64,000 nucleotides of DNA from Candidatus Zixiibacteriota bacterium (GTDB lineage Bacteria; Zixibacteria; MSB-5A5; GN15; PGXB01), in the NCBI GenBank assembly GCA_900498245.1, contig LS998015.1, positions 679,205-743,204 of the forward strand, written 5' to 3'. Below, piece by piece: positions 1 through 9,087 of this stretch. The notes beneath the pieces were generated by a model. The model saw only the letters and a program-made list of their open reading frames with translations. It made no database searches and was not told the origin of the DNA. Numbering within the stretch: position 1 is the stretch's first letter; every line of letters starts with the position of its first letter. Made by a program: the position numbers and the translations under genes.

Positions 1-711
1 CAGCGGGGCGAGGCCGATATAATGCTGACAGGGGGCTCGGAATCGACGATAACCCCGAGTTCGCTGGCCGGTTTCTGCTCGGCGCGCGCTCTCAGCGAGC
101 GCAATGATGCACCGCAGAAAGCCTCGCGGCCGTTCGATAAAGATCGCGACGGATTCGTGATGGGAGAAGGGTCGGCGATGCTGGTAATCGAGTCGCTGGA
201 GCATGCCCGGGCCAGAGGCGCTCATATCCATGCGGAGATTATCGGAGCCGGCTTGACCTGCGACGCGCACCATATCACGGCGCCGTTGCCGGACGGAGCG
301 GGGGCCCGCAAGGCGATGGCGATTGCGATCAAGGATGCCGGGCTGACGCCGGATGATATCGGCTATATTAACAGTCACGGAACGGCCACCAGTCTCGGCG
401 ATATTGCGGAAACGAAAGCGATAAAGGCGGTTTTCGGAGAGAGGGCATATAAGATTCCGGTTAATTCTACGAAATCGATGATAGGACATCTTTTGGGAAC
501 GGCCGGGGCGGCGGAATTGATCACGTCGGTATTGTCGCTCAAATCGGGGAAGGTTCATCCCACCATCAATTTAGACAACCCTGATCCGGAATGCGACCTG
601 GATTACGTGCCGCATAAGGCGCGGGAAGCAAAATTCGATGCTTTCATTTCCAATTCTTTCGGATTCGGCGGGCATAATGTCTCGTTAGTGGCTCGCCGCT
701 TCGATGGTTGA
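1..711 (+). CDS. fabF: 3-oxoacyl-[ACP] synthase II (FabF), 5' end outside window
   Basis: Condenses malonyl-ACP with acyl-ACP in the elongation cycle of type II fatty-acid synthesis in the cytoplasm. The reading frame is open from base 1, so the N-terminal part with the nucleophilic Cys lies upstream. The visible 236 codons carry the thiolase-fold C-terminal half. The first catalytic His is in NSHGTATSLGD, and the second His and its Lys are in KSMIGHLLGTAGAAE. The glycine-rich C-terminus reads NSFGFGGHN. The stop overlaps the TTG start of rnc, the common acpP-fabF-rnc arrangement, so the two are probably co-transcribed and translationally coupled. Identity is clear; only the truncation limits it. 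Confidence 0.96.
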   Translation, partial: QRGEADIMLTGGSESTITPSSLAGFCSARALSERNDAPQKASRPFDKDRDGFVMGEGSAMLVIESLEHARARGAHIHAEIIGAGLTCDAHHITAPLPDGAGARKAMAIAIKDAGLTPDDIGYINSHGTATSLGDIAETKAIKAVFGERAYKIPVNSTKSMIGHLLGTAGAAELITSVLSLKSGKVHPTINLDNPDPECDLDYVPHKAREAKFDAFISNSFGFGGHNVSLVARRFDG

Positions 712-1484
712 CGTTAAATGTGAATTGGTTTGATTTTTTAAAACGTGCATCGACTGAAATTCATCAGTCAGACGAGAAACTGGCCGATGAATTTTACCAA
801 TCGATGGGGTATCTCTTTCGTGACGGCGCCTATCTAGTGAAGGCGCTGACACATCGTTCGCTGTCACGCAGCGGCGAAAATTCTCTTCCCTCCAATGAAC
901 GGTTGGAATTTCTGGGTGACGCCATCCTGGGGATGCTGATTTCGCAGTATCTTTTCGAGACGCGGCCGGAATTCGATGAAGGGGATCTGACCAAGACCAA
1001 GGCGCTCCTGGTGAATGAGGTGGCGCTGTCGATGGTGGGGAAGGAATGCGGGCTGAATAATCTGATACGGTTGTCGCCGGAGGAAGAGAAATCGGGGGGG
1101 CGATCGCGGAATTCGATAATTTCGGATGCCGTGGAAGCGGTTATCGGGGCGATTTATCTTGACGGGGGATTGAAGGCGGCGCAGGATTTTGTTCGGAGAA
1201 TGATTATCTCCCGGACCGAAGAGATAATGTCTCTGGCCAATCAGCGCAATTACAAAGGGGAGTTGCTGGAATATCTTCAGGCGCGGGGGCAGGGGGCGCC
1301 GTTTTATGAAGTCATAGCGGAGGAGGGGCCGGATCATGATAAGACATTCAAGGTGGCGGTCCATACCAACGGAGAGATAACGGGAAGCGGCTCCGGGGCA
1401 TCGAAAAAAGAAGCGGAGCAGAAGGCGGCGGCCACGTCACTGGAATATTTATTGAAGAAAGACGCCGAAACGGCGGGCAAGTGA
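708..1484 (+). CDS. rnc: ribonuclease III
   Basis: Double-strand-specific endoribonuclease that processes rRNA and mRNA precursors. The family signature NERLEFLGDA lies at residues 63-72, with the metal-binding Glu and Asp of the RNase III domain. A second acidic patch follows at SDAVEAVIGAIYLDGG, and a double-stranded-RNA-binding domain fills roughly residues 180-252, ending in the SGASKKEAEQKAA helix. The length of 258 aa is slightly longer than average because of a ~25-residue N-terminal extension. The start is the TTG at 708, sharing bases with the fabF stop (TTGA overlap). No ATG lies in frame before the conserved domain. Confidence 0.95.
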   Translation: MTLNVNWFDFLKRASTEIHQSDEKLADEFYQSMGYLFRDGAYLVKALTHRSLSRSGENSLPSNERLEFLGDAILGMLISQYLFETRPEFDEGDLTKTKALLVNEVALSMVGKECGLNNLIRLSPEEEKSGGRSRNSIISDAVEAVIGAIYLDGGLKAAQDFVRRMIISRTEEIMSLANQRNYKGELLEYLQARGQGAPFYEVIAEEGPDHDKTFKVAVHTNGEITGSGSGASKKEAEQKAAATSLEYLLKKDAETAGK

Positions 1485-1505
1485 GGCCGGGTCGCGGGAG
1501 CGGCG

Positions 1506-1534
1506 TTGACTTTTGGACGAAAATTAATTAATTG
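1506..1534 (+). promoter_or_regulatory. possible promoter for etfB
   Basis: TTGACT at 1506-1511, a 17-nt spacer, then TAATTG at 1529-1534. The -10 match is weak. It sits in the 93-nt AT-rich gap between rnc and etfB, which otherwise holds only the etfB ribosome-binding site (GAGGAG six bases before the ATG). Confidence 0.3.
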
Positions 1535-1577
1535 ACGATAAATTTGAAAAAATACCTCGGGTGGAGAGGAGCAATCA

Positions 1578-2363
1578 ATGAATATCGTGGTTTTGATAAA
1601 GCAGGTACCGGAAATCGAATTAATAAAGGTGGATCAGGCCGCCAACGAAGTGGTGTTGCCGTCGGGTCCGGGGGTGGTCAATCCTTTTGACGAATATGCC
1701 GTGGAAGAGGCCCTGCGGATAAAAGAGAAGCAGGGGGGGAAGGTGACGGTTATGACGGTGGGGTCGCCGCGGGCGGAATCGGCGCTGCGCGACTGCCTGG
1801 CGCTGGGAGTCGATGAAGCGATAATGATTTCCGATCCTCTGTTTGAAAAATCGGATCCGCAGGCGACGGCGAAAATACTGGCCGCCGGTTTGAAGAAGAT
1901 CGGGCAATTCGACATGGTATTTTCGGGAAAGCAGGCGGTGGATGATGATTCGGCGCAGGTTCCGGGAGCGGTCGCGGCGCAGTTGAATATACCCCAGGCA
2001 ATGTTCGTGAAAAAAGTGGAAGCGGTAGAAAACGGCAAGATGACGGTCTGGAGAACGACGGAAGAAGGGTATGATATAGTGGAATTGACACTTCCGGCCC
2101 TGATATCGGTGGTCAAGGAAATAAACGAGCCTCGGTTGCCGTCGCTGAAAGGCAAAATGATGGCCAAGAAAGCGCCGGTGACAAAGTGGAGTGCGGCCGA
2201 TATCGGTTTGGACGGTTCCGAGGTCGGGGGGAATTCATTTACGAAGGTTTTGAAGGTCTCACCGCCGCCGCCCCGCCAGAAGGGTGAAATAATTACCGGG
2301 GAGACGCCGCAGGAAATCGCGGAAAAACTGTATCAGAAACTCAAGGAGAAACAGGCGCTTTGA
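1578..2363 (+). CDS. etfB: electron transfer flavoprotein beta subunit
   Basis: The beta subunit of electron-transfer flavoprotein binds AMP and moves electrons between flavin dehydrogenases and a quinone reductase or a bifurcating partner. The protein starts with the family hallmark MNIVVLIKQVPE, continues with NPFDEYAVEEALR and a loop FSGKQAVDDDSAQVPG (about residues 114-129), and contains the ETF-beta signature region LPALISVVKEINEPRLPSL near residues 175-193. At 261 aa it has the usual length. A GAGGAG ribosome-binding site precedes the ATG. The usual partner etfA is absent on both sides: a strong terminator follows immediately and the next gene is unrelated. It must pair with an alpha subunit encoded elsewhere. 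Confidence 0.93.
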   Translation: MNIVVLIKQVPEIELIKVDQAANEVVLPSGPGVVNPFDEYAVEEALRIKEKQGGKVTVMTVGSPRAESALRDCLALGVDEAIMISDPLFEKSDPQATAKILAAGLKKIGQFDMVFSGKQAVDDDSAQVPGAVAAQLNIPQAMFVKKVEAVENGKMTVWRTTEEGYDIVELTLPALISVVKEINEPRLPSLKGKMMAKKAPVTKWSAADIGLDGSEVGGNSFTKVLKVSPPPPRQKGEIITGETPQEIAEKLYQKLKEKQAL

Positions 2364-2384
2364 GTGCCGCGCCGTGAATTTAAG

Positions 2385-2417
2385 CCGCCCGGTCAAGAAA
2401 GCCGGGCGGTTTTTTTA
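2385..2417 (+). terminator. rho-independent terminator after etfB
   Basis: A perfect 8-bp stem CCGCCCGG/CCGGGCGG (2385-2392 with 2402-2409) is followed by eight T residues. It makes etfB a single-gene unit. Confidence 0.9.
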
Positions 2418-2427
2418 TCCTTAGAAT

Positions 2428-2456
2428 TTGACAGACGATTTGTGACTTTCTATATT
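2428..2456 (+). promoter_or_regulatory. strong sigma70-like promoter, probably giving a leaderless mRNA
   Basis: TTGACA at 2428-2433, a 17-nt spacer, then TATATT at 2451-2456. The ATG of the next gene lies at 2465, only eight bases after the -10 box, and no Shine-Dalgarno sequence precedes it. Transcription would begin at or next to the start codon. A second overlapping -10-like TATAAT spans 2461-2466. Confidence 0.6.
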
Positions 2457-2464
2457 TCATTATA

Positions 2465-4678
2465 ATGCACCGGATTAAGTATCTTTTGGCGACAGCGATT
2501 CTGATTTTGGTCCCGTCACTGCTATTCTCCGATACGGCGGCTATCAGGCAATTACTATCGGATGTCAAGGTTTCGTACTTGTATGATAAGAAGGAAGCGC
2601 CGGACTGGCCGTTTCTGTACTATCTGGAAAATGAACTGGGAGCGGAAGTATCGCTTATTTCATTGACGCCGGGGCCGGCGTTCTCGTGCGATTCGGTAAA
2701 ATCAGATGAGTATGCGCTAACGGCATATGATTTCAATGGCATTGATACCTCAGCGGCAGAATATGGCGGGGTAATCTCAACGATGTATGGGGAATTCATT
2801 CCTGATATCGTGATATTTTCGGGAGATTCCAGTGGGAAGGAAATAAGAAGGTTTGAATCGTATCTGCACAATGTGAAGCATGATACGGCGGCGATCTACA
2901 AAATATCAAAGTTCTACAGGAAGGCGGCATTGCCGGACAGCGGGGCGGTAAATTTCGCGCGGCTGCTGTACCTTCGCAGTCATCTCGACGCCATCGCAAA
3001 ATTCGCAGGGTCGGTGATGAAGCATCCCGATGTCATCGATGATAATCGGGTATATTCGACTTATCGGCCGGAAGGAATCGCGGCAACGGGGGCGGGGTCC
3101 GATGCCTTGCTGTCGGGGATCCCGATGCCGAAGTTAATGCCCTTTGCCAGGAAAAATATCGCCAACCTGTATGATATAGGGACGGTCGAGGGCAATATCG
3201 AGAATTATCTTAATTATTTAAAACAGGCGCTGGCAGAGCAAGAGGGAAAGAGGACGGAGAGTCTTCTGACGGCGCTCGGATTGCTGAAAAAAATCGAGCG
3301 AATCTATTTATCCGAAAAGGAAGCGTCATCGAAATCAATATTCGGGCGGTACCTAGCCGGGGCGATGGCCAAACTGACAAAGGCAATATTCGACGATGCC
3401 GGTATCGACTTTGACGGGGAAACATCGATAGTCGAAACGACCGAAGGGACGAAGGTTAAATTCCGTTCCGATGTCTATAACGACGGTCCTTATCCAATTG
3501 AATTCGGGCAGGTGCGGTTCAAGCCATATTGGTCGGATACGGCGATGACGCTTGATACCGGTGCGGCGGAGATTTTGCCGCATAATATTTTGACCCGTGA
3601 ATATCTGGTGCCGGTGCAGGAATTTCAACTGGAAACACTTCAGCCGGAATCACTTCTATTCACGGGGCAGGTGCAACTGAAAAACAACCCGATGGCCTTC
3701 CGATATGGTTTGAAGACGAAGATAAAACTGCCGCTCAAGATAGAGTTTGCGCCAAGATTTTATGTCATGAAGCCGTTTCCGAAACTTCAGGTGGACAGAC
3801 TGGTTCAGTCGTTTCAACTGGGGCTATCGATTCAAAAGCCGTCATCATACACGGGTGAGATTTCTCTCAAGATATCGTCAGCACCGGGCATAACCATCGG
3901 GGTATATCCAAAGGTCATATCCTTGAAAGACGGTGAGAATCTGGTTCATGTCGATGTCCCGATGGCGGTGGGGAGCAGTCTGGGGAGCGAGCGGAAAAGG
4001 ATTACGGCAACCATATCCAGGGGGGGCAAGTTCCTGACATCGGACACGGCCTTTTTCCGGCTGGCGGAATACGGTATCAAGGAGAATTTGAAAGTCGCGC
4101 TGCTCCCGGACGATTCCGGACGGCTTGAAGATATCTTCAGAATGACCGGAGTCAATTATAGGACTATAAGCGATCATTATCTCCTCAGCGGCGATCTCGA
4201 TTTCTTTGATGTTATCTTGCTTGGGGAGGGGTGTGTCGGGGAGTACCCGTCGCTTTTCAAGGCCAAAGAAAGATTCGGAAAATTCGTTGAATATGGCGGG
4301 ACGTTACTGGTTTTCGGCCAGCCGGCAAGGGGTCTGGACGATATTTTGCCGGCGCCGATTTTATGCGGTGAGGCCTATCTTGGGGGAAAAGAGGTGGCGG
4401 TGGAAAAAGTGACGCATACAATTCTTAATCGGCCGTATACAGTTTCAGATCAGGAGTTATTGAAAGGGTTCCGGACCGAATACCGGTCTTATCCGGCGGA
4501 GTTTGCCGGGGCCGATAATATAATGGTATTCAAGGGGAAGGGGTCTTTGCTGGGGGAGAAAAAGGCCGGTCACGGAAAAATAATTTATTGCGGTTTGCCG
4601 CTGGTCGGGATGTTTGCAAATTTGGATACAGAGGCCGTTAAACTGTTATCGAACCTGCTGAATTACTGCGTCCGCTAG
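2465..4678 (+). CDS. large secreted protein of unknown function
   Basis: A 737-residue protein I do not recognise by name. An N-terminal signal peptide (basic MHRIKY, hydrophobic core to about residue 20, then LLFSDTAA) sends it across the inner membrane. Residues 30-170 contain an alpha/beta stretch, and about 245-300 are helical. Residues 320-540 look like two immunoglobulin-like beta-sandwich segments. The final 190 residues resemble a Rossmann or glutamine-amidotransferase-like fold (VALLPDDSGRLEDIFR, FDVILLGEGC, YGGTLLVFGQP), as in proteins where such a lobe has lost catalysis. No catalytic triad can be assigned. The start is fixed by the signal peptide; no ribosome-binding site is visible. 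The ABC exporter genes follow 54 bases later, so co-transcription is possible. Confidence 0.75.
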   Translation: MHRIKYLLATAILILVPSLLFSDTAAIRQLLSDVKVSYLYDKKEAPDWPFLYYLENELGAEVSLISLTPGPAFSCDSVKSDEYALTAYDFNGIDTSAAEYGGVISTMYGEFIPDIVIFSGDSSGKEIRRFESYLHNVKHDTAAIYKISKFYRKAALPDSGAVNFARLLYLRSHLDAIAKFAGSVMKHPDVIDDNRVYSTYRPEGIAATGAGSDALLSGIPMPKLMPFARKNIANLYDIGTVEGNIENYLNYLKQALAEQEGKRTESLLTALGLLKKIERIYLSEKEASSKSIFGRYLAGAMAKLTKAIFDDAGIDFDGETSIVETTEGTKVKFRSDVYNDGPYPIEFGQVRFKPYWSDTAMTLDTGAAEILPHNILTREYLVPVQEFQLETLQPESLLFTGQVQLKNNPMAFRYGLKTKIKLPLKIEFAPRFYVMKPFPKLQVDRLVQSFQLGLSIQKPSSYTGEISLKISSAPGITIGVYPKVISLKDGENLVHVDVPMAVGSSLGSERKRITATISRGGKFLTSDTAFFRLAEYGIKENLKVALLPDDSGRLEDIFRMTGVNYRTISDHYLLSGDLDFFDVILLGEGCVGEYPSLFKAKERFGKFVEYGGTLLVFGQPARGLDDILPAPILCGEAYLGGKEVAVEKVTHTILNRPYTVSDQELLKGFRTEYRSYPAEFAGADNIMVFKGKGSLLGEKKAGHGKIIYCGLPLVGMFANLDTEAVKLLSNLLNYCVR

Positions 4679-4732
4679 CCGGAAATTCAGTCCGGAACTT
4701 AATTATTTATCAAGTGTTTATTGCTTATTACC

Positions 4733-6493
4733 ATGTCCGAGAAAGCGTTAAAGAAAACAAACAGATTTGACAGAATTCGCGCCTATCTGAAGCGGTATCG
4801 CCGGTATTTAATCTGGGGGCTCGCGGCAGTGGTGGGAAGCAACGTCTTGATGCTTATCAATCCCTACCTGCTGAAGGTCGCTTTTGATAAACTGGAAAAG
4901 AAATCGCCGCCGTCGGATATATTAGTTATCGCCCTGGTGATCGTGATTCTGGCGCTGATATCGGGGATTTTTCGGTTTTCCATGCGGCGAACGATTATCT
5001 GGATGTCGCGGAAGATCGAGTTTGACCTGCGATCGGATCTTCTATCGCATCTTTTAAAACTCAATCCGTCATTTTATTACAACACCCGGACGGGGGATAT
5101 TATGGCGCGGGCGACCAATGATGTGGAAGCGGTGCGGATGATGGTGGGACCGGGGATCATGCAGATGTCGAACACGCTTGTGACGGCGGTGGTGGCGGTC
5201 GGGTTCATGCTCTATCTGTCGCCACGGCTGACGCTTTACGCGCTGGTGCCGTTGCCCCTGATTTCGCTGGTCGTGAATCGCCTGGGAATGCTGGTTCATC
5301 AGCGGTTCATGAAAATTCAGGATTATTTCGCGGTGTTGACATCGAAGGTGCAGGAGAACCTGGCGGGGGTGCGGGTAATTCGGGCCTATAACCAGGAAGA
5401 GCCGGAACTGGCCAGTTTTTCGGATCATAATAAGGAATATATTCATCTCAACATGCAGATGATAAAACTGGACAGCCTCTTTTTCCCGCTTCTGTTCATG
5501 CTGGCGGGAACGACCAATATCGTGGTGCTCTACTTCGGCGGTAAGGGAGTTATCAACGGGAGCATGAGCCTGGGGACACTGGTGGCGTTTTTCTCGTACC
5601 TGGCGATGCTGATCTGGCCGACGATTGCGCTGGGGTGGGTGATTTCGCTCTATCAGCGCGGGACGGCGTCGCTGGCGCGGATCAATGAAATTATGGACAC
5701 GGAACCGGCGGTACAGTCGGGACGGGCGGCGGTCAAGACCAGGCCGATAAAGGGAAAGGTGGAATTCCGCCATCTCAATTTCGGTTACAACGGAACGCCG
5801 GTGTTGCATGATATAAATCTGGTAATCGAGCCGGGAATGACGGTGGGGGTGGTGGGACCGACGGCCTCGGGGAAATCGACTCTGGTGGCGCTTTTGAGTC
5901 ACCTGTTTCCGGTCCGGCGGGGGGAGCTTTTTATCGATGATGTCGATATCAACGACTGGGATCTGGAGGCGCTTCGCTCGCAGATAGGTTTCGTGCCGCA
6001 GGAACCGTTCCTTTTTTCGGACACCATTTCGAACAATATACTTTTCGGCCGGGACAGGAAGGATTTCGGGGCGGCCCAGGCGGCGGCCACAGCGGCGGTT
6101 ATCGACCGTGAGATCGAGAGTTTTCCGTCGGGGTACGACACAATTTTAGGTGAGCGAGGGATCACTCTTTCGGGCGGACAAAAGCAAAGAGTGGCAATCG
6201 CGCGGGCGCTGGTGCTGGAGCCGAGGGTTCTGATTCTGGACGACGCGACGAGCGCGGTGGATACGGAAACGGAGCATCTGATAAACCGGCGGCTGGTCGG
6301 GGAGATCGAAAAATGCACGGCGCTGATAATATCGCACCGGATTTCGGCGGTCAAAGACGCCGACAAGATCGTCTACATGGAAAAGGGCGCGATCGCCGAG
6401 GCGGGCAATCATGAGGAACTGCTGGCGGCGGGCGGCCGCTATGCGCGTTTGTACCAGATGCAGTTAATCGAAGATGAATTGAAGAAAATGTGA
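4733..6493 (+). CDS. ABC exporter half-transporter, degenerate-site subunit
   Basis: An inner-membrane ABC export protein with an N-terminal six-helix transmembrane domain (about residues 25-310) and a C-terminal nucleotide-binding domain. Walker A is GPTASGKST (about 374-382), the signature is LSGGQKQR, and the Walker B end reads VLILDDATSAVD. An Asp therefore replaces the usual catalytic Glu, while the switch His is kept in IISHRIS. This is the pattern of the degenerate half of heterodimeric exporters such as TM287 or LmrC. ATG 4733 is preferred over the in-frame TTG at 4721; neither has a clear ribosome-binding site. The partner gene begins three bases after the stop. The substrate is unknown; multidrug or lipid export is typical. 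Confidence 0.92.
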   Translation: MSEKALKKTNRFDRIRAYLKRYRRYLIWGLAAVVGSNVLMLINPYLLKVAFDKLEKKSPPSDILVIALVIVILALISGIFRFSMRRTIIWMSRKIEFDLRSDLLSHLLKLNPSFYYNTRTGDIMARATNDVEAVRMMVGPGIMQMSNTLVTAVVAVGFMLYLSPRLTLYALVPLPLISLVVNRLGMLVHQRFMKIQDYFAVLTSKVQENLAGVRVIRAYNQEEPELASFSDHNKEYIHLNMQMIKLDSLFFPLLFMLAGTTNIVVLYFGGKGVINGSMSLGTLVAFFSYLAMLIWPTIALGWVISLYQRGTASLARINEIMDTEPAVQSGRAAVKTRPIKGKVEFRHLNFGYNGTPVLHDINLVIEPGMTVGVVGPTASGKSTLVALLSHLFPVRRGELFIDDVDINDWDLEALRSQIGFVPQEPFLFSDTISNNILFGRDRKDFGAAQAAATAAVIDREIESFPSGYDTILGERGITLSGGQKQRVAIARALVLEPRVLILDDATSAVDTETEHLINRRLVGEIEKCTALIISHRISAVKDADKIVYMEKGAIAEAGNHEELLAAGGRYARLYQMQLIEDELKKM

Positions 6494-6496
6494 GAT

Positions 6497-8290
6497 ATGG
6501 CGGCTGAGAATTACCACGAAGAAGAGATTCTGGGGAAAGCGTACGATGCGCGCCTGATGCGGCGGCTGTTGGGCTATGTGCGGCCGTACCGGTTGCCGCT
6601 TGTCACCGCTATTATCCTTCTGATCGCCGGGTCGATCCTGCAATTGCTTCTCCCGGTAATGGTGCAAATCGGAATAGATAAATATCTTTTGAACAAGGAT
6701 TTGGGGGGACTGGGGCGGATCGCGCTTGTGACGGCGGGGATACTGGCGGGAGCGTTCCTGATGTCGTACCTGCAGGCGTTCATCACGATGTATATCGGTC
6801 AGAAGGTGCAGTACGATATCCGGATGCAGATATTCGGCCATCTGCAGAAACTGCATATGGGATTTTTCGACAAGAATCCGGTGGGGCGGCTGGTAACCCG
6901 GGTGACCAACGATGTCAATGTGCTCGACGAACTGTTTTCCTCGGGGCTGGTTTCGGTATTCGGGGATATCCTGACCTTGATCGGCATTATTATCGCGCTT
7001 CTGTATTATAACTGGAAACTGGCGCTTCTGACGTTCGTGGTGCTGCCGTTTCTGGTTTTCGCCACGGCGCTCTTCCGCCGGAAGGTGCGGGAGATCTATA
7101 GAGAGATACGGTTACGGCTGGCCCGCCTGAACGCATTCATGCAGGAACATGTCACCGGGATGACGGTGATTCAACTGTTCACTCGCGAAAAGGAAGTGCA
7201 TGACAGATTCACGGCCATCAATACCGATTTGCGGGAAGCGAATCTGAAATCGATTTACTACTACGCCCTGTTTTTCCCGGCGGTTGAAATTATCAGTTCG
7301 GTGTCGCTGGCGATATTGATTTATTACGGCGGTTTTCAGATTGCGGCCGGGGCGCTTACTCTGGGAGAACTGGTGGCCTTCATTCAACTGGTGCAAAGGT
7401 TTTACAACCCGATCCGCGATCTTTCGGAAAAATATAATATTCTGCAGTCGTCGATGGCCTCGTCGGAGCGGATTTTCAAACTGCTCGACACCAAGCCGGA
7501 AATAGTCAGCCCGGACGGGGACGGGCGGATGGACGGTTTTAAGGGGAAAATCGAATTTCAAAATGTCTGGTTTGCCTATAACGGCAACGATAATGTTCTC
7601 AAGGATGTGTCGTTTACGGTCAATCCCGGGGAAAAAGTGGCGATTGTCGGGGCGACCGGCGCCGGGAAAACGTCGCTCGTGTCCCTTCTCTTCCGATATT
7701 ATGATTATCAAAAGGGCGCGATAAAGCTGGACGGTGTCGAAATCAAGGCGCTGCCGCTTTCGACGTTGCGGCGTCAACTGGGGCTAGTGCTTCAGGATGT
7801 CTTTATTTTCTCCGGCGATTATGCCGGGAATATCAGGCTGGGGCAGAAGGAGATCTCGGACGAAAAACTCAAGGATGCGCTCCGGAAGGTCAACCTGCAT
7901 GATTTCGTGATGAGCGAGGACGGAGGCCTGGCCGCCGAGGTAAAAGAACGGGGAGCAACCTTATCGACCGGCCAGAAGCAACTTCTTTCGTTCGCGCGCG
8001 CTCTGGCTTTCGACCCGCGCATCCTGGTCCTCGATGAGGCGACGAGTTCGGTCGATACGGCCACGGAACGGCTGATACAGCGGGCGCTGGATAATCTTCT
8101 GGAGAACCGGACGGCGATAATTATCGCGCACCGCCTTTCGACTATCGAAAAGGCCGACAAAATCATAGTTCTTCATAACGGCGAGTTGCGGGAGATGGGC
8201 AAGCACGAGGAACTTCTGGCCCAGAAGGGAATCTATTACCGGTTGTATCAATTGCAGTTCAAGCAGGAACAGGCGGACGTGGCGATATGA
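6497..8290 (+). CDS. ABC exporter half-transporter, catalytic-site subunit
   Basis: Second subunit of the exporter: six transmembrane helices (about residues 30-320) and an ATPase domain. Walker A is GATGAGKTS (about 384-392). Walker B ends in a canonical VLDEATSSVD with the catalytic Glu, and the switch His lies in IIAHRLST. Its signature motif is LSTGQKQ rather than LSGGQ. In a heterodimer this altered signature would face the Asp-bearing Walker B of the preceding protein, so one ATP site is defective and the other complete, as in TM288, LmrD and YheH-type subunits. The gene is tightly coupled to both neighbours: three bases after the upstream stop, and an ATGA overlap with the following phosphatase gene. 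Confidence 0.92.
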   Translation: MAAENYHEEEILGKAYDARLMRRLLGYVRPYRLPLVTAIILLIAGSILQLLLPVMVQIGIDKYLLNKDLGGLGRIALVTAGILAGAFLMSYLQAFITMYIGQKVQYDIRMQIFGHLQKLHMGFFDKNPVGRLVTRVTNDVNVLDELFSSGLVSVFGDILTLIGIIIALLYYNWKLALLTFVVLPFLVFATALFRRKVREIYREIRLRLARLNAFMQEHVTGMTVIQLFTREKEVHDRFTAINTDLREANLKSIYYYALFFPAVEIISSVSLAILIYYGGFQIAAGALTLGELVAFIQLVQRFYNPIRDLSEKYNILQSSMASSERIFKLLDTKPEIVSPDGDGRMDGFKGKIEFQNVWFAYNGNDNVLKDVSFTVNPGEKVAIVGATGAGKTSLVSLLFRYYDYQKGAIKLDGVEIKALPLSTLRRQLGLVLQDVFIFSGDYAGNIRLGQKEISDEKLKDALRKVNLHDFVMSEDGGLAAEVKERGATLSTGQKQLLSFARALAFDPRILVLDEATSSVDTATERLIQRALDNLLENRTAIIIAHRLSTIEKADKIIVLHNGELREMGKHEELLAQKGIYYRLYQLQFKQEQADVAI

Positions 8291-9087
8291 AGAAGTCACT
8301 CACGGCGAGAGAAATAGACAGGTATTTGCGGTTTGCCCGGAATCTGGCCGAAGAGGCGGGAAGGATTTTGATACGGCGAGCCAATCGCAATAATGAGATT
8401 CGCTATAAGGGACGGGTCAATCTGGTGACGGCGGCGGATATGGCGTCGCAGAAATATATTGTCAGGGCGATTGAGAAAGAATACCCGGGACATTCCATCC
8501 TGGCCGAAGAAGCGGAGGCCCGGGAGAGAAATTCCGAATATCGCTGGATAATCGATCCGCTCGACGGGACGACCAATTACGCGCACGGTTTTCCATTTTA
8601 TTGCGTTTCGATCGCGCTCGAGTTTCGGGGAGAAATAATGCTCGGGGTGGTGTATGATCCGGGGCGCGATGAATTATTTGCGGCCGGCCTAGGCAGAGGG
8701 GCATATTTGAACGGGCGGAAGATAAGAGTGACATCGGAGGCAAAACTGGCCCATGCTCTGCTGGCGACAGGATTCCCGTATGATATCGGCGTGACGCAGG
8801 AGGACAACCTGAACAATTATATCCGGTTCGCGAAGGGGGCGCGGGGGATTCGGCGGGCCGGTTCGGCGGCGCTCGATTTATGCTATGTGGCGTGCGGGAG
8901 ATGCGACGGTTTCTGGGAGTTGAAATTATCGCCGTGGGATACGGCGGCGGGGAAGTTGATGGTGGAAGAGGCGGGAGGACGGGTCACCGATTTCTCCGGG
9001 AAGAAGTATTCAATTTATAATCGCTATATAATCGCGAGCAACGGGGCGATTCACGGCCAAATGAAAAGCATTCTGGCCAAAACTTAA
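8287..9087 (+). CDS. inositol monophosphatase family protein (SuhB-like)
   Basis: Mg2+-dependent phosphatase of the inositol-monophosphatase/FIG superfamily, cytoplasmic. The metal-binding residues are visible: Glu74-Glu75 in ILAEEAE, Asp90 and Asp93 in DPLDGTTN (residues 90-97), and Asp219 in the C-terminal WDTAAGKLMVEEAGG motif. The 266-aa length is standard. The ATG overlaps the stop of the ABC exporter gene by four bases, so it belongs to that operon. Its substrate could be inositol phosphate, fructose bisphosphate or PAP; sequence alone does not decide. The stop overlaps that of the opposing receptor gene, leaving no room for a terminator between them. Confidence 0.9.
   Translation: MKKSLTAREIDRYLRFARNLAEEAGRILIRRANRNNEIRYKGRVNLVTAADMASQKYIVRAIEKEYPGHSILAEEAEARERNSEYRWIIDPLDGTTNYAHGFPFYCVSIALEFRGEIMLGVVYDPGRDELFAAGLGRGAYLNGRKIRVTSEAKLAHALLATGFPYDIGVTQEDNLNNYIRFAKGARGIRRAGSAALDLCYVACGRCDGFWELKLSPWDTAAGKLMVEEAGGRVTDFSGKKYSIYNRYIIASNGAIHGQMKSILAKT

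Noticed and set aside
1634-2167. 177-codon minus-strand frame inside etfB
   Set aside because: It is antisense to a clear EtfB protein and has low-complexity Ser/Thr/Pro content typical of a shadow frame.
5069-5902. 277-codon minus-strand frame in the ABC exporter gene
   Set aside because: Arg/His-rich translation opposite well-conserved membrane and ATPase domains; a GC-skew shadow.
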